A stretch of DNA of 64,000 bases from Caenorhabditis elegans (Eukaryota; Nematoda; Chromadorea; Rhabditida; Rhabditidae), in NCBI RefSeq assembly GCF_000002985.6, contig NC_003279.8, forward strand, positions 1,984,001 to 2,048,000, given 5' to 3'. The translations under genes and the position numbers were made by a program. Below the pieces are notes generated by a model. That model did no database searches, was not told the DNA's origin, and saw only the letters and a list, made by a program, of their open reading frames with translations. Of this stretch, positions 10,701-25,700 are shown piece after piece (positions within the stretch are counted from its first letter, which is position 1; each line of letters starts with the position of its first letter).

Positions 10701-13700
10701 AATTGCAAAAACATTTTTTTTTAATTAAAAATGTTTTTTTTTTGTTGAAAATTTTTCAAAACAGTAGAATATCGATTTTTTCTGTTTTTTCTTATAAAAT
10801 CATAACTTTCATATAACCAAAAACACTTATTTGAAGCAATTTTTCGGAAAATGTACCGAAATGTTTTTTTCTATAAATACTTTACTTCAGAAAATTGAAG
10901 TTTTTATGGTTTTTCTGGAAAAATTTCCAAAAAATTCTACTTTTTTCCAGCAGAAGAATAAACTACGATTTTTTTTTTGGAAATCCAGAATTTTCATTAA
11001 AAATCTGTAAAAAAAATTTTTTTTAGCCTTTTTCCGCAATTTTTCAACATTATTTTGTTTAATTTTTTCAGAAAAAACCTAGTTTTTAGGTATCTCTGTT
11101 TTCAAAAAAAAAATTAAATTTTCTAAAAAGTTTCAGAAAAAATTTTTTTTTTAAAAGAAAATCAAATTTTTAGTATAAAATTTTTGTCAAACTAATTCAA
11201 ATGAAATTTATTTATTTTTCAAAAACTCAATTACGATTTTCGGCAAAAATATAAATTCATGTTTTTCAAATAATATTCAGAAAATCACATATTTCCTTCA
11301 GAAAAAAAATCATATTTTTAATTTAACCAATATACTTTTTCCAGAAATTTTCCGGAAAAATACCTTTCAGAAAATTGATTAATTCAATTTTTTCAACATA
11401 ACCTCTAGTTTTTTCTCAAAAAATTAAAAAAAAAAGATTTAAAAAAAGGGTTTCTGAAATAATTTTCCATCAGATAATTATTTTTATTAAAAATAAAAAT
11501 CCGAACCTACTTTTTTCCAGCAAAAAAAATCAATTTTCGAAATTATTTTCCGGATAATAAAAAAAATAATACCCTAAAGTTTTTTTCAAAGAAAATTAAT
11601 TTTTTAATAAAAAATTATTTCAAATAAATTACCGTTTTTTTTTTCAAAAGTGAAAATTTAAAAATTTATTATAATTAAATTAATTTACTTTTTGAAAAAA
11701 AAAGTGAAATTTGTTTGAAACAATTTTTTATTAAAAAATTGATTTTTTGAAATTTTATAAAAAAACTAATTCTGGAAAACTGCTGGAAAAAAGTAAGTTA
11801 AGAATTTTTTTTTAAATTTTGATTTTTGGAAATCAAAATTTTCCTGCAAAAACCACTTTTACAGAAAATTAAAATTAAAAAAAAATTATTTGATGGAAAA
11901 AAAATAATATTCAGAAAATGACAAAACAAAAAAGCTTCAGTAATTTTTCGGAAAATAATTTCTATTTTCAAAAAAAAAACTCACGGAATAACAAATTTCG
12001 AGTCAATAACAACGACAGGCATCTCATTGGGTCCTTTATTACCAGCAGGAGCAAATGCATTAGAAACACCAATTTTGACACCATTCAGTGATACTTGTGC
12101 CGAATAGAACATATCAGATTTTAAGAGTTCCGATCGAAATTTATCAATTTCAATTGATAATATTGATACTTGAGAGTTGGGTTCACCAACTGATATTGTT
12201 CCTTGAAGCATTGGTGGTGGCACGTCTTGATAGATTGTTCGGCTTCTGCAATTTTAGAATAATTTTTTTTCAAAATTCGGGAATTAAAACATTAATTTAA
12301 TTTAAAGTGTTATACATTTTATTTCTAATTGAACATTATTTAAAGAAACAGTATCCTCATCGAGGATACTATTTCTTTAAAAGTGGAGCACTGAAATTTG
12401 AGACTTTGCGTTTTTAGACCCAAAATGTTCCAAAACTACCAAATTCCGTAATAAGACGTTCTGAAAATTTCTCAAAAAAAAGTTATGGTGGTTTGAAGTT
12501 CTGGAAAAAATGGTATATTTTTTTAGCTAAACTCTCAAATTTTGCCAACTTTTCAGCTGTTGCAGCAGTTGGAACTTAATTTTTATTTGATTACCACACT
12601 TTATACATATTATCGTAGTTTATTACGCGTTTATTTCTTGATTGCCATGCTTTTTCGGTCGATGGGTGCACAAAAATGTATTATATTTGTGCAACCATCG
12701 ATCGAAAAAGCATCTCAATCAACGAAAAAACGCGTAATAAACTACCATAATATGTATTAAATAGTGTTAATTAAATAAAAATCAAATTTCAACCGCTGCG
12801 ACACTGAAAAGTTGTCAAAACTTGAGATTTTAGCTAAAAAAAATTAAACCATTTTTTCCAGAACTTCAAACCACCACAACTTTTTTTGAGAAATTTTCAG
12901 AACGTCTTATTACGGAATTTGGTAGTTTTGGAACATTTTGGGTCCAAAAAAGCAAAGTTTCAGATTTCGGTACTCCACCTTTAAAGAAATAGTATCCTGA
13001 ATGAGGAAATTGTTTTAAATGCAATATTCGTGCTCAAAGTTACGAATATAACAAAAGAAAAACGGGGAAAATCCGTTAAAATTGAGCATTTCAAGTCAGA
13101 AAAATCGACAGCGAAATCCTAGGCCACGAGGATTTTTTTTCAAATTTTTTTTGTTCTGAATCGTATTTTTCCAAGGATTTTCTTCAATACCTTCTTCCCA
13201 GTTTTCATCAACTTTTTGAGAAGGAAAAAAAAATTTCAACAGAATTGAGAAATACTTGTTATTTCTACATATTCGATGAATTGTTTTAGCAAATTAAATA
13301 TTATAGAAAGCATGTGAAAATGTTTTACTTTTTGAGAAATTAAACGTGTTTTTTTTCAATTTTCGTATACTTTCATAGAATTATGCAATGCGCATATAGA
13401 TATAGATTTAAGGAGTATGCAATTTTTAAAAAACAATTTGAAAATTAGTCGTAAAGAACTTCTCGAATTAAAAAAGTGAGATTTTCTTAGAATTTACTAC
13501 TACATATTTGGTTTTTTTTTCGATTTTATTTTATTTGAGACACTTTAATAGTAGAAACAATTCCGGTAGTTTTGTTTGAAAATGCAATTTTTTGATTGTT
13601 GAAAAATTTTCTGAAATTTCGGTATTTTTAACCACTTAAATTTAAAATACCTATCTAGAAACCGAAACCACCAAATTTTCTAAAATCTTGATTTTTAAAA

Positions 13701-16700
13701 CATTCCTACTTAATTGAGAAATTCAAATCAACAGAACAAAAACCTCAATATCCGAATCCATTTGAGAAACGCTGTGTACGGTCGAAAGCATAAATAAAGT
13801 GTCGGCGGCTGTTGTTGAGGAAATGATGGTGACAGAAATAGACATCCGTCTGCACAGAATACAGACTCATCCAACCAAAATAGAGTACACGTCGACAAAT
13901 CCACCTGCTGCCGTAGTTTTGATCCCTGGAAAATTGATATAGGGAATTATTTAAACCTGATCGGGAATCAATATAATAAATCTGGAACGAAAAATAACCA
14001 AGATTATTATGCATATGCATATTTGGTTTATTATTATGTATATGTACAGTGCTCCACATAATGATACGGCCACCCCAGAATTATGATAGAACGCCTCTTT
14101 CGACGTGTACTGAGAAATAATTTTTTATTGTGTGGAATGATACTCTTGAACAACATTTATTGATTATACAGCGAAAATAAAATAAAGCTGTGCAAGCTAG
14201 AAAAATCAATTTTTCTGATTTTTGCACTTTTTCCAATCCACAAAATGATACGGCCACCCTTTGTTTTTTTTCTTATTTCGTTTTCTTTGCAAGTTTTTTT
14301 TTGCTAAACGTTAGTGTTCATGTTCATTAGTGTTTTTACAGCGATGGGTCGTGGAATTACTTTAACTGACTACGAAAAAGGAGAAATTGATGCAAAACTA
14401 TCTCAAGGCTTGTCGCATCGTCAGATTTCTCGTGATTTGAAACGCTCGAGAGATATGATCACTCGATATGTTTCCAATCCTGCGGTTTATGGCACCAAAA
14501 AGTCTTCTGGTCGCCCACCACTTCTTTCTGATCGAGACAAGCGGAAAATCTGTCGTCGAGCATTTAATTCAACAGTGACTTGCTCGAAAATTAAGAGGGA
14601 GATGAACCTGCCAGTGTCTGTTGAGACCGTACGACGTGTTCTTTCGAAGTCTCAGTTTATTAAAAGACGAAAATTGCGAAAGGCTCCGTTCATTACCGAA
14701 AAACACCGCCAAAATCGTATCCAGTTTGCTAAAATCAACCAGAGAACTAACTGGAGACAAGTGAGGATTACGGTATGATCATTAAAGCTCATTTTTTGTT
14801 TTCAGATCATCTTCAGTGACGAGAAAAAGTTTAACTGTGACGGACCAGATGGCTACCGTGATTACTGACACGATTTGAGAAAAGAAAAAATGACTTATTC
14901 CAGACGCAACTTCAAAGGTGGAGGGGTAATGGTGTGGGCGGCTATCAGCGCTCGTGGACGACTGAAATTGTGCTTCGTTTCGAAGAAAATGAGCGGATGC
15001 GATTACTGATATGTAATGAGGCGTGGATTGATACCATTTATCCGTCGAAACAGGGCCAGAAAATACACTTACCAACAAGATGGAGCGCCTTGTCACCGCG
15101 CACGTCGTACAATCAAGTGGATAAGTGATAGAGGGATCCCTGTTCTCGACTGGCCGGCCTGCTCCCCGGACATAAACATAATTGAAAACGTTTGGGGATT
15201 TATGGTGAGGAAGATCTACGATGGAAACAAGAGTTATGACAATGTTAACGACCTCAAGAAAGCCATTCTTGACGCATGGCATCAAGTTGATCAAACTCTG
15301 CTGGATAATCTTTATCTCTCTATGGATTCACGCGTTTTTGATGTGATTCGTACAAATGGTCATCCCGTCGATTATTAATCATCTTTTGTTCCTTTATTTT
15401 CCATGTTTTCCTAATTTTCTACCACCTCGCCGTATCATTTTGTGGATTATTTCATATAGTTTTTCATGAAAAAATGGTTTTTCTTTTTTTACGGACGATT
15501 CAGGAATATCTCCACTACTTATCTCAAAGCTAGCAAGTACAACGAACATTTTGACAAGAAACTATGTTTTGCTATCTTAGCCCAGTTTTGAGTTATACCA
15601 AAATTTGGGGGTGGCCGTATCATTATGTGGAGCACTGTATAGCTTATTATTATTATGATGCTTATTGCGTTGTATTGGTGTTTCATTTCTCACGATTAAA
15701 AATGGAGTACCGAAAATTGAGAATTTGCTTTTTTTGAACCCAAAATGATCCAAAACTACCAAATTCCGTAATGAGACGTTCTGAAAATTTCTCAAAAAAA
15801 GTTATGGCCGTTCAAAATTTTGGAAAAATGGTATATTTTAGCTATCACTACTTATTACTATTACTATGATATTATCAAATTGTATTACTATATTACTATT
15901 TTATTACAGTTATTACTATTACCAAATATTTCGAAAAAAAATAAATAACTACCATAGAATCAAAAACCGATAGTTGACTTGATCCGCCAGGAATATCCGA
16001 TAATGTCAGCCAACACTCTTTCCATTGCTTTTCTTCTCGTGCTGCAATTATTCAAATGTTAACAATTATTATTGATTGAGTCGAGTTTTTTGGAGGTGTT
16101 TTTTTTTATTAAATAGACTCTTACATTTCCTGAGTGCAACTGTTGCGGCAACGGTTGTCGTACTACTGCTCGTCTCCGGATGATTATTCACGTCTTCATC
16201 ATGAAATCGATCAATCTGAAATAAGTAAATTGAGACTATTATTCGGTTTTCAATGCTTCTATGTTTGTGTTAAATTAAAAGTCCAGGTTCAGTATACAAT
16301 TTTTCAATTTTTGCAACAAAAAATTAAAAAAAGAGTTAAATTTCTTTATTAGACTCAAAATTGTCTGACAACACTGAATTTCATAATGAAACTTCCTGAA
16401 AAGTTCAACTTCTCAAAAAACAGTTATGACGACTCAAAAAATGGCTTAAAATTAGTTAAAATTTAAAATTTGACCGACTTGTCAAGCGGCTGGAAACTAA
16501 CCTTTTTTGAAATCACCTTTTTCAAAAAACTTAGTTTCCAGCCGCTTGACAAGCCGGTCAAATTTCAAATTTTAACTAATTTTAAGCCATTTTTTGAGTC
16601 GTCATAACTGTTTTTTGAGAAGTTTTCAAGAAGTTTCATTATGAAATTCAGTGTTTTCTGGCAAATTCGAGTCTAATAAAGCAATAAAGAAAGGTCGACT

Positions 16701-19700
16701 ACTCCACCTTTGAACAGTTTTGAACAGTTTTGAATTACCGCGCAAATTAATGCTAAAATTTTTGCTTTTTTTCCATCTGAATTCATCTTTTTTGTCAAAC
16801 TTTCATTTATTTTTCTGCAAAACGCCTAAAAATCGCTAATTAGGAAAAATGGCTAGAAATTTGACATGCCATCGATTTTTTCGATTTTTCAACTTTCTGA
16901 AAAAATCGAAAAAAAATTTCACTAAATTAGGATTGTTAGACAAATATATATTTTTTTAATTTTGAAACAAAAAAACGTATTTTCTATTTTATATTTTAAA
17001 AATTAAAAATTTTCCAAACTTTTTTAGATGAAAACCCAAAAATTTTTCTGACAAAATTCCGTACCAAATGTTCAGGAATTCCAGTTGAAACGGTTGTCGA
17101 TGGTGACGGCATTGCAGTTGAACTTGTTAAAAATGAAGAAGACGATGCGAGTGCAGTGTCAATTGAAGTTCCACGGAACATGCGACGTGGCTTCTGTAAA
17201 GAGGTCAAATGTCATTGTGCCACGTGGCAAATATGGTTTTTGTTTCGATGATCTTGGCGGTTTTTAATGATATTATTACGGGAACACTAAATTCTGAGAA
17301 TGCGTATTGAGCAACATATTTGACGCGCAAAATATCTCGTAGCGAAAACTACAGTAATCCTCTAATTGACTACTGTAGCGCTCTTGTGTCGATTTACGGG
17401 AATCATTTATTACTCGATAAAAATATTAAAACGAGATATTTTGCGCGTCAGATATTTTGCTCAATACGCATTCTCATAATGTTTAGTTTCAGTAATACCA
17501 AGGAGTGACATTTTTCAATTTGTGCCTATGGTACCAGGTCTCGACACGAACCAAAAATGATCAAAATTGGATGCCTATCGGCCTAAAAGTTGTCTCAATC
17601 AACGAATTTCCGCGAGATAAATTACCAAAATGAGGATTAAATGGTGATAATTTCAGAAAAACTAAAAACCAGCGGCTGTGACAAAGAAAAGTGTGCGAAA
17701 CTTCAGATTTTAGCAAAATTTGGCTTTTTTTTTCGAAATTATGACCGACCATAAAACATTTTTGGAAATTTTTCGTGAAGTCTCATTATGAAATTCGGTG
17801 GTTTTGGACCAGTTTTAGTCTATTTAAACAAAATACCCACAAACTCTACACCACCTTTAACAAAAAAATGGTGTGCGCCTTTAAAGAGTACAGTAATTCC
17901 CAACCGTAGTTTTTCTTCTGTTACCTGAGAACGAGTTGTTATATTTTAGTTTTTCAAAATTTCCGGCAATCTGCAATTCCAGCAAATGCCAATTTTCAAA
18001 TTTTCTGGCAATTCCGGCAATTTCGGAAATTTCCGGTTTCCAAAAATTCCGGCAAAAAACACCAGTTTTCACATTTTTGTTGGAAAAATTATAGAAAAAT
18101 CTCGAATATTTCCGATAAAAATTTTTTTGAAATTATTTTTTTTCGATTTTTTTAACAAAAAAATTGAATTTTTGATTCATTTAGCTTATTATCAAAATAT
18201 TAAAATTAAAACTGTCACATCAAATTTGAATCCAGCCAAGCCCGCGAAAAATTCCCTCTCGATTTCGGATGCCGAAATTTGGCTCGAAACGAGAGATGAA
18301 AAATTCGGGAGATGCTGGAATCAAAAAGGACTCCGCCTACTTTCTTTTAGATTTCCACCGGTCACCGCAAAAATGAAAAGGGTGGGTAATATCTGGCGGC
18401 CGACATCCCACGGTTTCCGTGCCTCGTTATAAATAAAGTTAGGAAGCCGCGCCCACAGAGTTGGTGTGTATTTTGAAGGGCGTGGCTTCCTAACTTTATT
18501 TATAACGAGGCGCGGAAACCGTGGGATGTCGGCCGCCAGATATTACCCACCCTTTTCATTTTTGCGGTGACCGGTGGAAATCTAAAAGAAAGTAGGCGGA
18601 GCCCTTTTTGATTCCAGGATCTCCCGAATTTTTCATCTCTCGTTTCGAGCCAAATTTCGGCATCCGAAATCGAGAGGGAATTTTTCGCGGGCTTGGCTGG
18701 ATCACTGCAACTTTTTCCTCACGAGGGACGAGGAAAAGTGGTTTCTAGGCCATGGCCGAGGGGCCGACAAGTTTCAGCGGCCATTTATCTTGCTTTGTTT
18801 TCCTCGTGTTTTCTTTCGTTTTTCACAGCTTTTTCCCGTTTTTTCTTTTTAAAACTGATAAACAAATATTTTTTGCAGATGGCAAAACGATTTCCAAGTC
18901 AAAAAAAATGTATTCAGTGGGCAAGCAGCGGTGAAAGTGGTCAATGCAATATGATGGATTACGGGAATACCAAACCTAAACTTTTTTCCAAACATGATAA
19001 ATATACCGCTTAGATGTTGAAACTACCTGATTTTCATAACGAGACCGCTGAAAAAGTTTTGAGGTTTCCAAAATTCTACTTTTTTGGTGAAAAAGTCGAG
19101 ATTTTCGTACAAAAAGTTGAATTTTGAAAACCTCAATACTTTTTCAGCGGTCTCGTTAAGAAAATCAGGTAATTTCAGCATCATATGTATCATGTTTCAG
19201 AAAAGGTTTAGGTTTTGTATTCCCGTAATCCATCATATTGCATTGACCACTTTCACCGCTGCTTGCCCACTGAATACATAATTTTTTTACTTGGAAATTG
19301 TTTTAGCATCTGCAAAAAATATTTATTTATCAGTTTTAATAAGAAAAAACGGGAAAAAGCTGTGAAAAACAAAAGAAAACAAAGCAAGATAAATGGCCGC
19401 TGAAACTTGTCGGCCCCTCGGCCATGGCCTAGAAACCACTTTTCCTCGTCCCTCGTGAGGAAAAAGTTGCAGTGGGATTCAAATTTGATGTGACAGTTTT
19501 AATATTTTGATAATATTTTCCAGCAAAAATAATTTATTTGGTTTTTTTTATGAGGACTGGCAAATTTCAGCAAAAAATATAATTTTTTTGTTGGAAAGAT
19601 CAAAAAATTTCTGCCTTTTTCGGAAAAAAACCCCAATTCGCTGACTTTCCCTGCATTTTCACTTCAAAAATTGTATTTTTGGCTTATAAAAACACTTTTA

Positions 19701-22700
19701 GCTGAAAATTTCCATTTTTTCAAAAAATAGCTTGTTTTCTTCAACAAAATCGATCGGAAATTTGCTTTAAAAAAAATGTTTTATTCAGATTTTTTCGGAA
19801 AAAACCCAATTTGCTAACTTTTTCCTGCATTTTCACTTCAAAAATTGTATTTTTGACCTATAATTTGAAATGAAATTCAAAATTTCCGCTAAATTAATTA
19901 ATTTTTGAAATTTTCTTTTGAAAGTCGACAAAAAAAAGGATAAACAAGAAATAAATATTAAATTTTTTCAAGAGAAAATCAATGTCGAAAATTTTTGATC
20001 TACCAGCTACGGTAGATCAAAAAAAATTTTGTGGGTCTAGAAAATAATAAAATTGTTGTGCAAACTCGCTCCACTGATAAAAATGATAAAAATGCGGTCG
20101 TGTACTCCACGTGGAGAAGGAATCTGGCCGAAATTCAGGCCAAAACCAAGAAAAACTAATTTTCTCAAAAAAAAAACGATAAAATAATAATGACTTTAAT
20201 CATAGAAAAATACTCAATTTTCACGAAAAATTAATTTTTTTTAAAATTTTCTTTCCGCGCAAATCTAGAGAGCGTGGGAGTAGAAAGCAATAAGCAATAA
20301 GAGGTGTTAAGTAGGTTCTCCGAAATTTCTCTTTTTTCAGAAGATTTTTTGTTGGTTCCTTTTTGGTAGAAACATTAAAGGTGGTGTAGTCGAATTGTTT
20401 TTATCGCTTTATTAGACTCAAAATTGTCTGAAAACACCGAATTTCATAATGAAACTTCTTGAAAACTTCTCAAAAAAAAGTTATGACGGCTCAAAAAATG
20501 GCCTAAAATTAGTTAAAATTTGAAATTTGACCGACTTGTCAAGCGGCTGGAAACTAGCTTTTTCTGAAATTACCGTCAAAGTTTGAGTATACAATGTAAT
20601 TATCTTGCGTTTTCAACTCGATTTAGGTATTTTAAAGTCGATGGACGGCGAGATTTGATAATAAAAAATCCAAAAATCTCGCCGTTCATCGACTTTAAAA
20701 TACCTAAATCGAGTTGAAAATGCAAGATAATTAAATTGTATACTCAAAATTTGACGGTAATTTCAGAAAAAGGTAATTTCCAGCCGCTTGACAAGTCGGT
20801 CAAATTTCAAATTTTAACTAATTTTAGGTCATTTTTTGAGCCGTCATAACTTTTTTTGTGAAGTTTTCAAGAAGTTTCATTATGAAATTCGGTGTTTTCA
20901 GACAATATTGAGTCTAATAAGGCAATAAAAACAATTTGACTTAACCACCTTTAAATAATCAAGGAATTTGGAAATTTTTGTTTAAAAAACTATTTTAATT
21001 AGGTTCAAGGGTGTCATTTTTCGATTTTCTGGAAAATCGAAAAATTGAAAAAAAAAAAACAATTTCAGAAAATGAACCATAAAATATGATCTTTTTAAAT
21101 ATAATTTTTTTTGAGAAAAAAACATGAAAATTTCTTTTAAAAAATAAAATGACCAAAATTTTGAAAAAAAAACGACATTTTTTCGATTTTCCGATAATCC
21201 CACGTGGTGTCAGAGTGTCTCTTATTTCGGTTTGATCTACGTTGATCTACAAAAAATGCGGGAGAAGAGACGCAGAGTTCTCAACTGATTTCGCATGGTT
21301 AAGAACGTGATGACGTCACATATTTTTGTGCAAAAAATTCCCGCATTTTTTGTAGATCAAACCGTAATGGGTCAGCCCCAGGCCCCACGTGTAATCCGAA
21401 AATTTTTTTCGATTTTTCAAAAAATTAGCTTAAAAGTTTCAGCCAAAACTCTAAAAATTCCAAAAAAATAAATTTTTTTGGGGAAACGAAAAAAAAGAAG
21501 AATCAGATTTTTCGAAAAAATAAGGATTTTAGACCGGAAAATCTGAAAGAAAAAACGTTTAAAATTCTGCCACATTACTTTCAAATACTGGCCTAACAAC
21601 TTCTAGGCCACCAATCAAAAGCGGAATATCGGAGTGTCGCAGTGCTAAAAAACTCACAAATTTCATCAAAACCATACTGAAACTTCGTTGCGGAGCCTGA
21701 TGTGGCGGCGGCGGAAACGAACGGCGATTCATATTTTTCGGGGGGAAATTTTAAATTTGGCGAAAGAAATATAAATATATATATGTGAATTTATTTTCTT
21801 ACGCTTGATTAATATGCACTCTTTCATCAAATTTTTACTCTTTTTTCTTTTAATTTATCCTTTTTTATCCTTTTTTGCAGTCAGGAAATATTTAGGAAAA
21901 ACTCTTCCACTGAAAAGAAAACTCGGTCAGCTGCCAGATTGTGCATGTGGCTTGATGTACGTTGATCTACAAAAAATGCGGGAATTCAGAAACTGATTTC
22001 ACATGGTTAAGAATGTGATGACGTCACATTTTTAGGGCGAAAAATTCCCGCATTTTTTGTAGATCAAACCGTGATGGGACCGCCTGGCACCACGTGGCCG
22101 AACTTTTGCACAATTTTCTAGGTCATTACCTGTTCCCGAAGGCCATCATCATACTGACTACTGCTCATCGAGGCCGTCTCGTTTCCGATAAACGGCGGCC
22201 ATCGAACTTCGGCCGTCGATCTGCGGCTCGACGATTTTCGCTGATGTTTTACGCAGACGGCGTGTGTTAGACGGACTCCGCCGGAAATCGCTCGATCACA
22301 GTATCTGAAAATTTTTGGAATTTTTTTTAGGCCACGAAAGAGGTTTTTAGACCACGTAGAAATTTCTAGGCCATTTGGAGATTTGTAGGCTACGCCGTAG
22401 TCCCATTACAATTTGATCTACAAAAAATGCGGGAATTGTGACGTCAGCACGTTCTTAACCATGCGAAATCAGTTGAAAACTCTGCGTCTCAACTCCCGCA
22501 TTTGTTGTAGATCTAAGTAGATCAAGCCGAAATGAGACACTCTGACACCACGTGGGCTACGGCACAGTATTTGAAAAAAGGGACTTTTCTAAAATCAAAA
22601 CTATAAAAAGTGGATTTCAGGCCATGTAAAATTTATTAGGCCACGTGAGAAATCATAAATAGAATATTATTAGGAGGAAAACTGTAAAAAAAGGTCTAAA

Positions 22701-25700
22701 CACCCCTAATTTCTAGGCTACGTGGAGATTTCTAGGCCACAACGAATTTTTTGCAAATGAGAAATTTTTACAAGGAAAATTTTTTAAAAGCGCGGTTTCT
22801 AGGCTTTTTAGCCCATGTGGATATTTCCAGGCCATTCAGAGATTTCTAGGCCACACTGATAAAACGAGGTCATTTTGAAGAACGCCGAATAGAAGAGGTT
22901 TCCACGTGGTGCCAGGGGCTGTCCCATTACGGTTTGATCTACAAAAAATGCGGGAATTTTTTGCACAAAAATATGTGACGTCAGCACGTTCTTAATCATG
23001 CAAAATCAGTTGAGAACTCTGCGTCTCAACTCCCGCATTTTTTGTAGATCTACGTAGATCAAGCCGAAATGAGACTCTCTGACACCACGTGGGTTCAGCA
23101 CCACGATATTGTTGAATATTATTGGTGGCCTAGAAATTCACGTGGTGTCAGATTGTCTCATTACGGTTTGATCTACCTAGATCTACAAAATTGCGGGAGA
23201 AGAGACGCAGAGTTCTCAACTTTTTTCGCATGGTTAAGAACGTGTGCTGACGTCACATTTTTCTCGGCCAAAAATTCCCGCTTTTTTGTAGATCAAACCG
23301 TAATGCGCCTTTAAACTATACCTTGTAAGAACATGTCCAATAGTGGGAAATGGTCTACCAGCAAGGCTAAACCCTCTCGACGGACATCCAACAATTAGGA
23401 ATTTTTCGACCAAATCGAATTGAGTTTTGACTAGCAGTGCATAGGTATCTGTTCCTTTAGACGATCGACGCAGCAGAAATGTGCCAATGGGGCTGTATTG
23501 CACCATGTCCGTGGATACTGTATCGTAGAAGTACGGTAGATCCGACAAATCGGCCACCTCTGTGATCTGTAAAAGCACGGAATCTGAGAATTTCACGCGG
23601 TGTTGTAGAGTGTCTCTTGATCTACGCTGATCTACAAAAAAAAGCGGCAGAGCTCTCAACTGATTTCGCATGGTTAAGAGCGTGCTGAAGAAGCCACATT
23701 TTTTTGGAAAAAAAATTCCCGCATTTTTTGTAGATCAAACCGTAATGGGACAATCTGACACCACGTGAATTATCGAATTTTCCAAAAATTTGGCAAATTA
23801 TTGATTTTCTTGAATAGTGTTAATTTATTGATTTTTCTGCCCCCGAAAATCGAGATTTATCGATTTTCTCAAATAGTGTTAATAAATTGGAGAAATCCAG
23901 CTTGGACCAAAAAAAAAAAATTTTTTTGTTTTTTTTTTCAGCAGGCAGGCATTAGGTAGGCAATTTATAAATGGGTCTCGCCGCGATTTTGTACCAAAAT
24001 AAGTGTATTTGGTACGCCAAAGCCTACATTAGATATTACGGGAACACAAAATTCTGAAAATGCGTATTGCACAACATATTTGACGCGCAAAACATAAAAA
24101 TATCTCTTAGCGAAAACTACAGTAACCCTTTAATTGACTACTGTAGCGCTTGTGTCAATTTACGGAAATCATTTATTAATCAATAAAATTAAATTTTAAA
24201 AGAAAACTCAAAAATGACATTTCGTAATTTTTTTTTGCCATTTTTGTGTTTTCTTTTAAAATTTAATTTTATTGATTAATAAATGACTTCCGTAAATCGA
24301 TACAAGCGCTACAGTAGTCAATTAAAGGGTTACTGTAGTTTTCGCTACGAGATATTTTTATGTTTTGCGCGTCAAATATGTTGTGCAATACGCATTCTCA
24401 GAATTTTGTGTTCCCGTAATATTAGCACAATTTCGCCTTTTTTAATTAATTTTTTAAATTTTTTGTAGAAAATTGTGAAAAAAAACGTAACATTTTTTTG
24501 CTTAAAAATTGTAATTTTTCATCAGTTTTTTCCTAGAATTTTCAAATTTTCAGTTAGAAATTTCCAGTCTTTCCTACTTTTCCCTACCAAAGGTTCCAAA
24601 TGTGATCTTAAAATAATTCCAACGGAACCGCTCGTCTCATTTCGTCCTAACATCCATCCGGTCTCGTCGGTCTCACAAACTGACAGAATATCACCGATTT
24701 CCGAGTTCATTTCGTCGATTTCGCGTTGTTCGAATCGTCTAACGCATAGGTACTTGGTTTCTTGGATTTCCTGGAAACAAATTTTATGGTATATTAAAAT
24801 TCCGGCATGCACGGGGTGCCAGCGACTGTCCCATTACGTTTTGATCTACAAAAAATGCGGGAATTTTTTGCAAAATCAGTTGAAAACTCTGCCGCATTTT
24901 TTGTAGATCTAAGTAGATCAAACCGAAATGAGACCACGTGGACATGTTTGCGCGTTAAATTTGATCTACTCGATTACGGACTCAATACACCATATTTTAC
25001 GCGCAAAAACTACTACTATTACAGATAATTCTACAAAACTTTATATTCGTGTATATCGATATTCTGACCAATTCGTCATATTTGACGCACAAATTATAAA
25101 TTATTACGGGAAGACTAAATTCTGAGAATGCGTATTACACAACATATTTGACGCGCAAAATATCTCGTAGCGAAAACTACAGTAACCCTTTAAATGATTA
25201 CTGTAGCGCTCTTGCGTCGATTTACGGAAATCATTTATTAATCTATAAAATTAAATTTTAAAAGAAAACACAAAAATGGCAAAAAATAACGAAAAAACCA
25301 ATGAGAATTGTATTTTTTTGCCATTTTTGAGATTTCTTTTAAAATTTAATTTTATTGATTAATAATTGACTTCCGTAAATCGACACAAGCGCTACAGTAG
25401 TCAATTAAAGGGTTACTGTAGTTTTCGCTACGAGATATTTTGCGCGTCAAATATGTTGTGTGATACACATTCTCAGAATTTTGTGTTTTCGTAAGACATG
25501 GAGTAATTTAATTGTTTTTTTAAATTAAATTTGCGCGTTAAATTTGATCTACTCGATTACAGACTCAAGACACTCTATTTTACGCGCAATATTATAAATT
25601 TCTTTTTTTTCTCTGAAAAATCACTTTAAAATCCAACAAATTATCCAATAATGCAAAAATTTGCGCGTCAAATATGGTGTATCACACGTGGTGTCAGAGT

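Noticed and set aside
14782..15294. 170-codon minus-strand ORF across the Tc3-like element
   Set aside because: It is antisense to the transposase, whose plus-strand frame shows DD34E motifs.
17085..17267. Plus-strand ORF over 17085-17267 with acidic residues
   Set aside because: The minus strand gives an exon (17065-17193) with proper acceptor and donor that joins the RasGAP frame in phase on both sides; the plus reading is its shadow.
18693..19013. 106-codon ORF within the G2 palindrome as a host gene
   Set aside because: It lies in mirrored transposon arms and cannot be joined to the RasGAP exons in phase; treated as part of the element.
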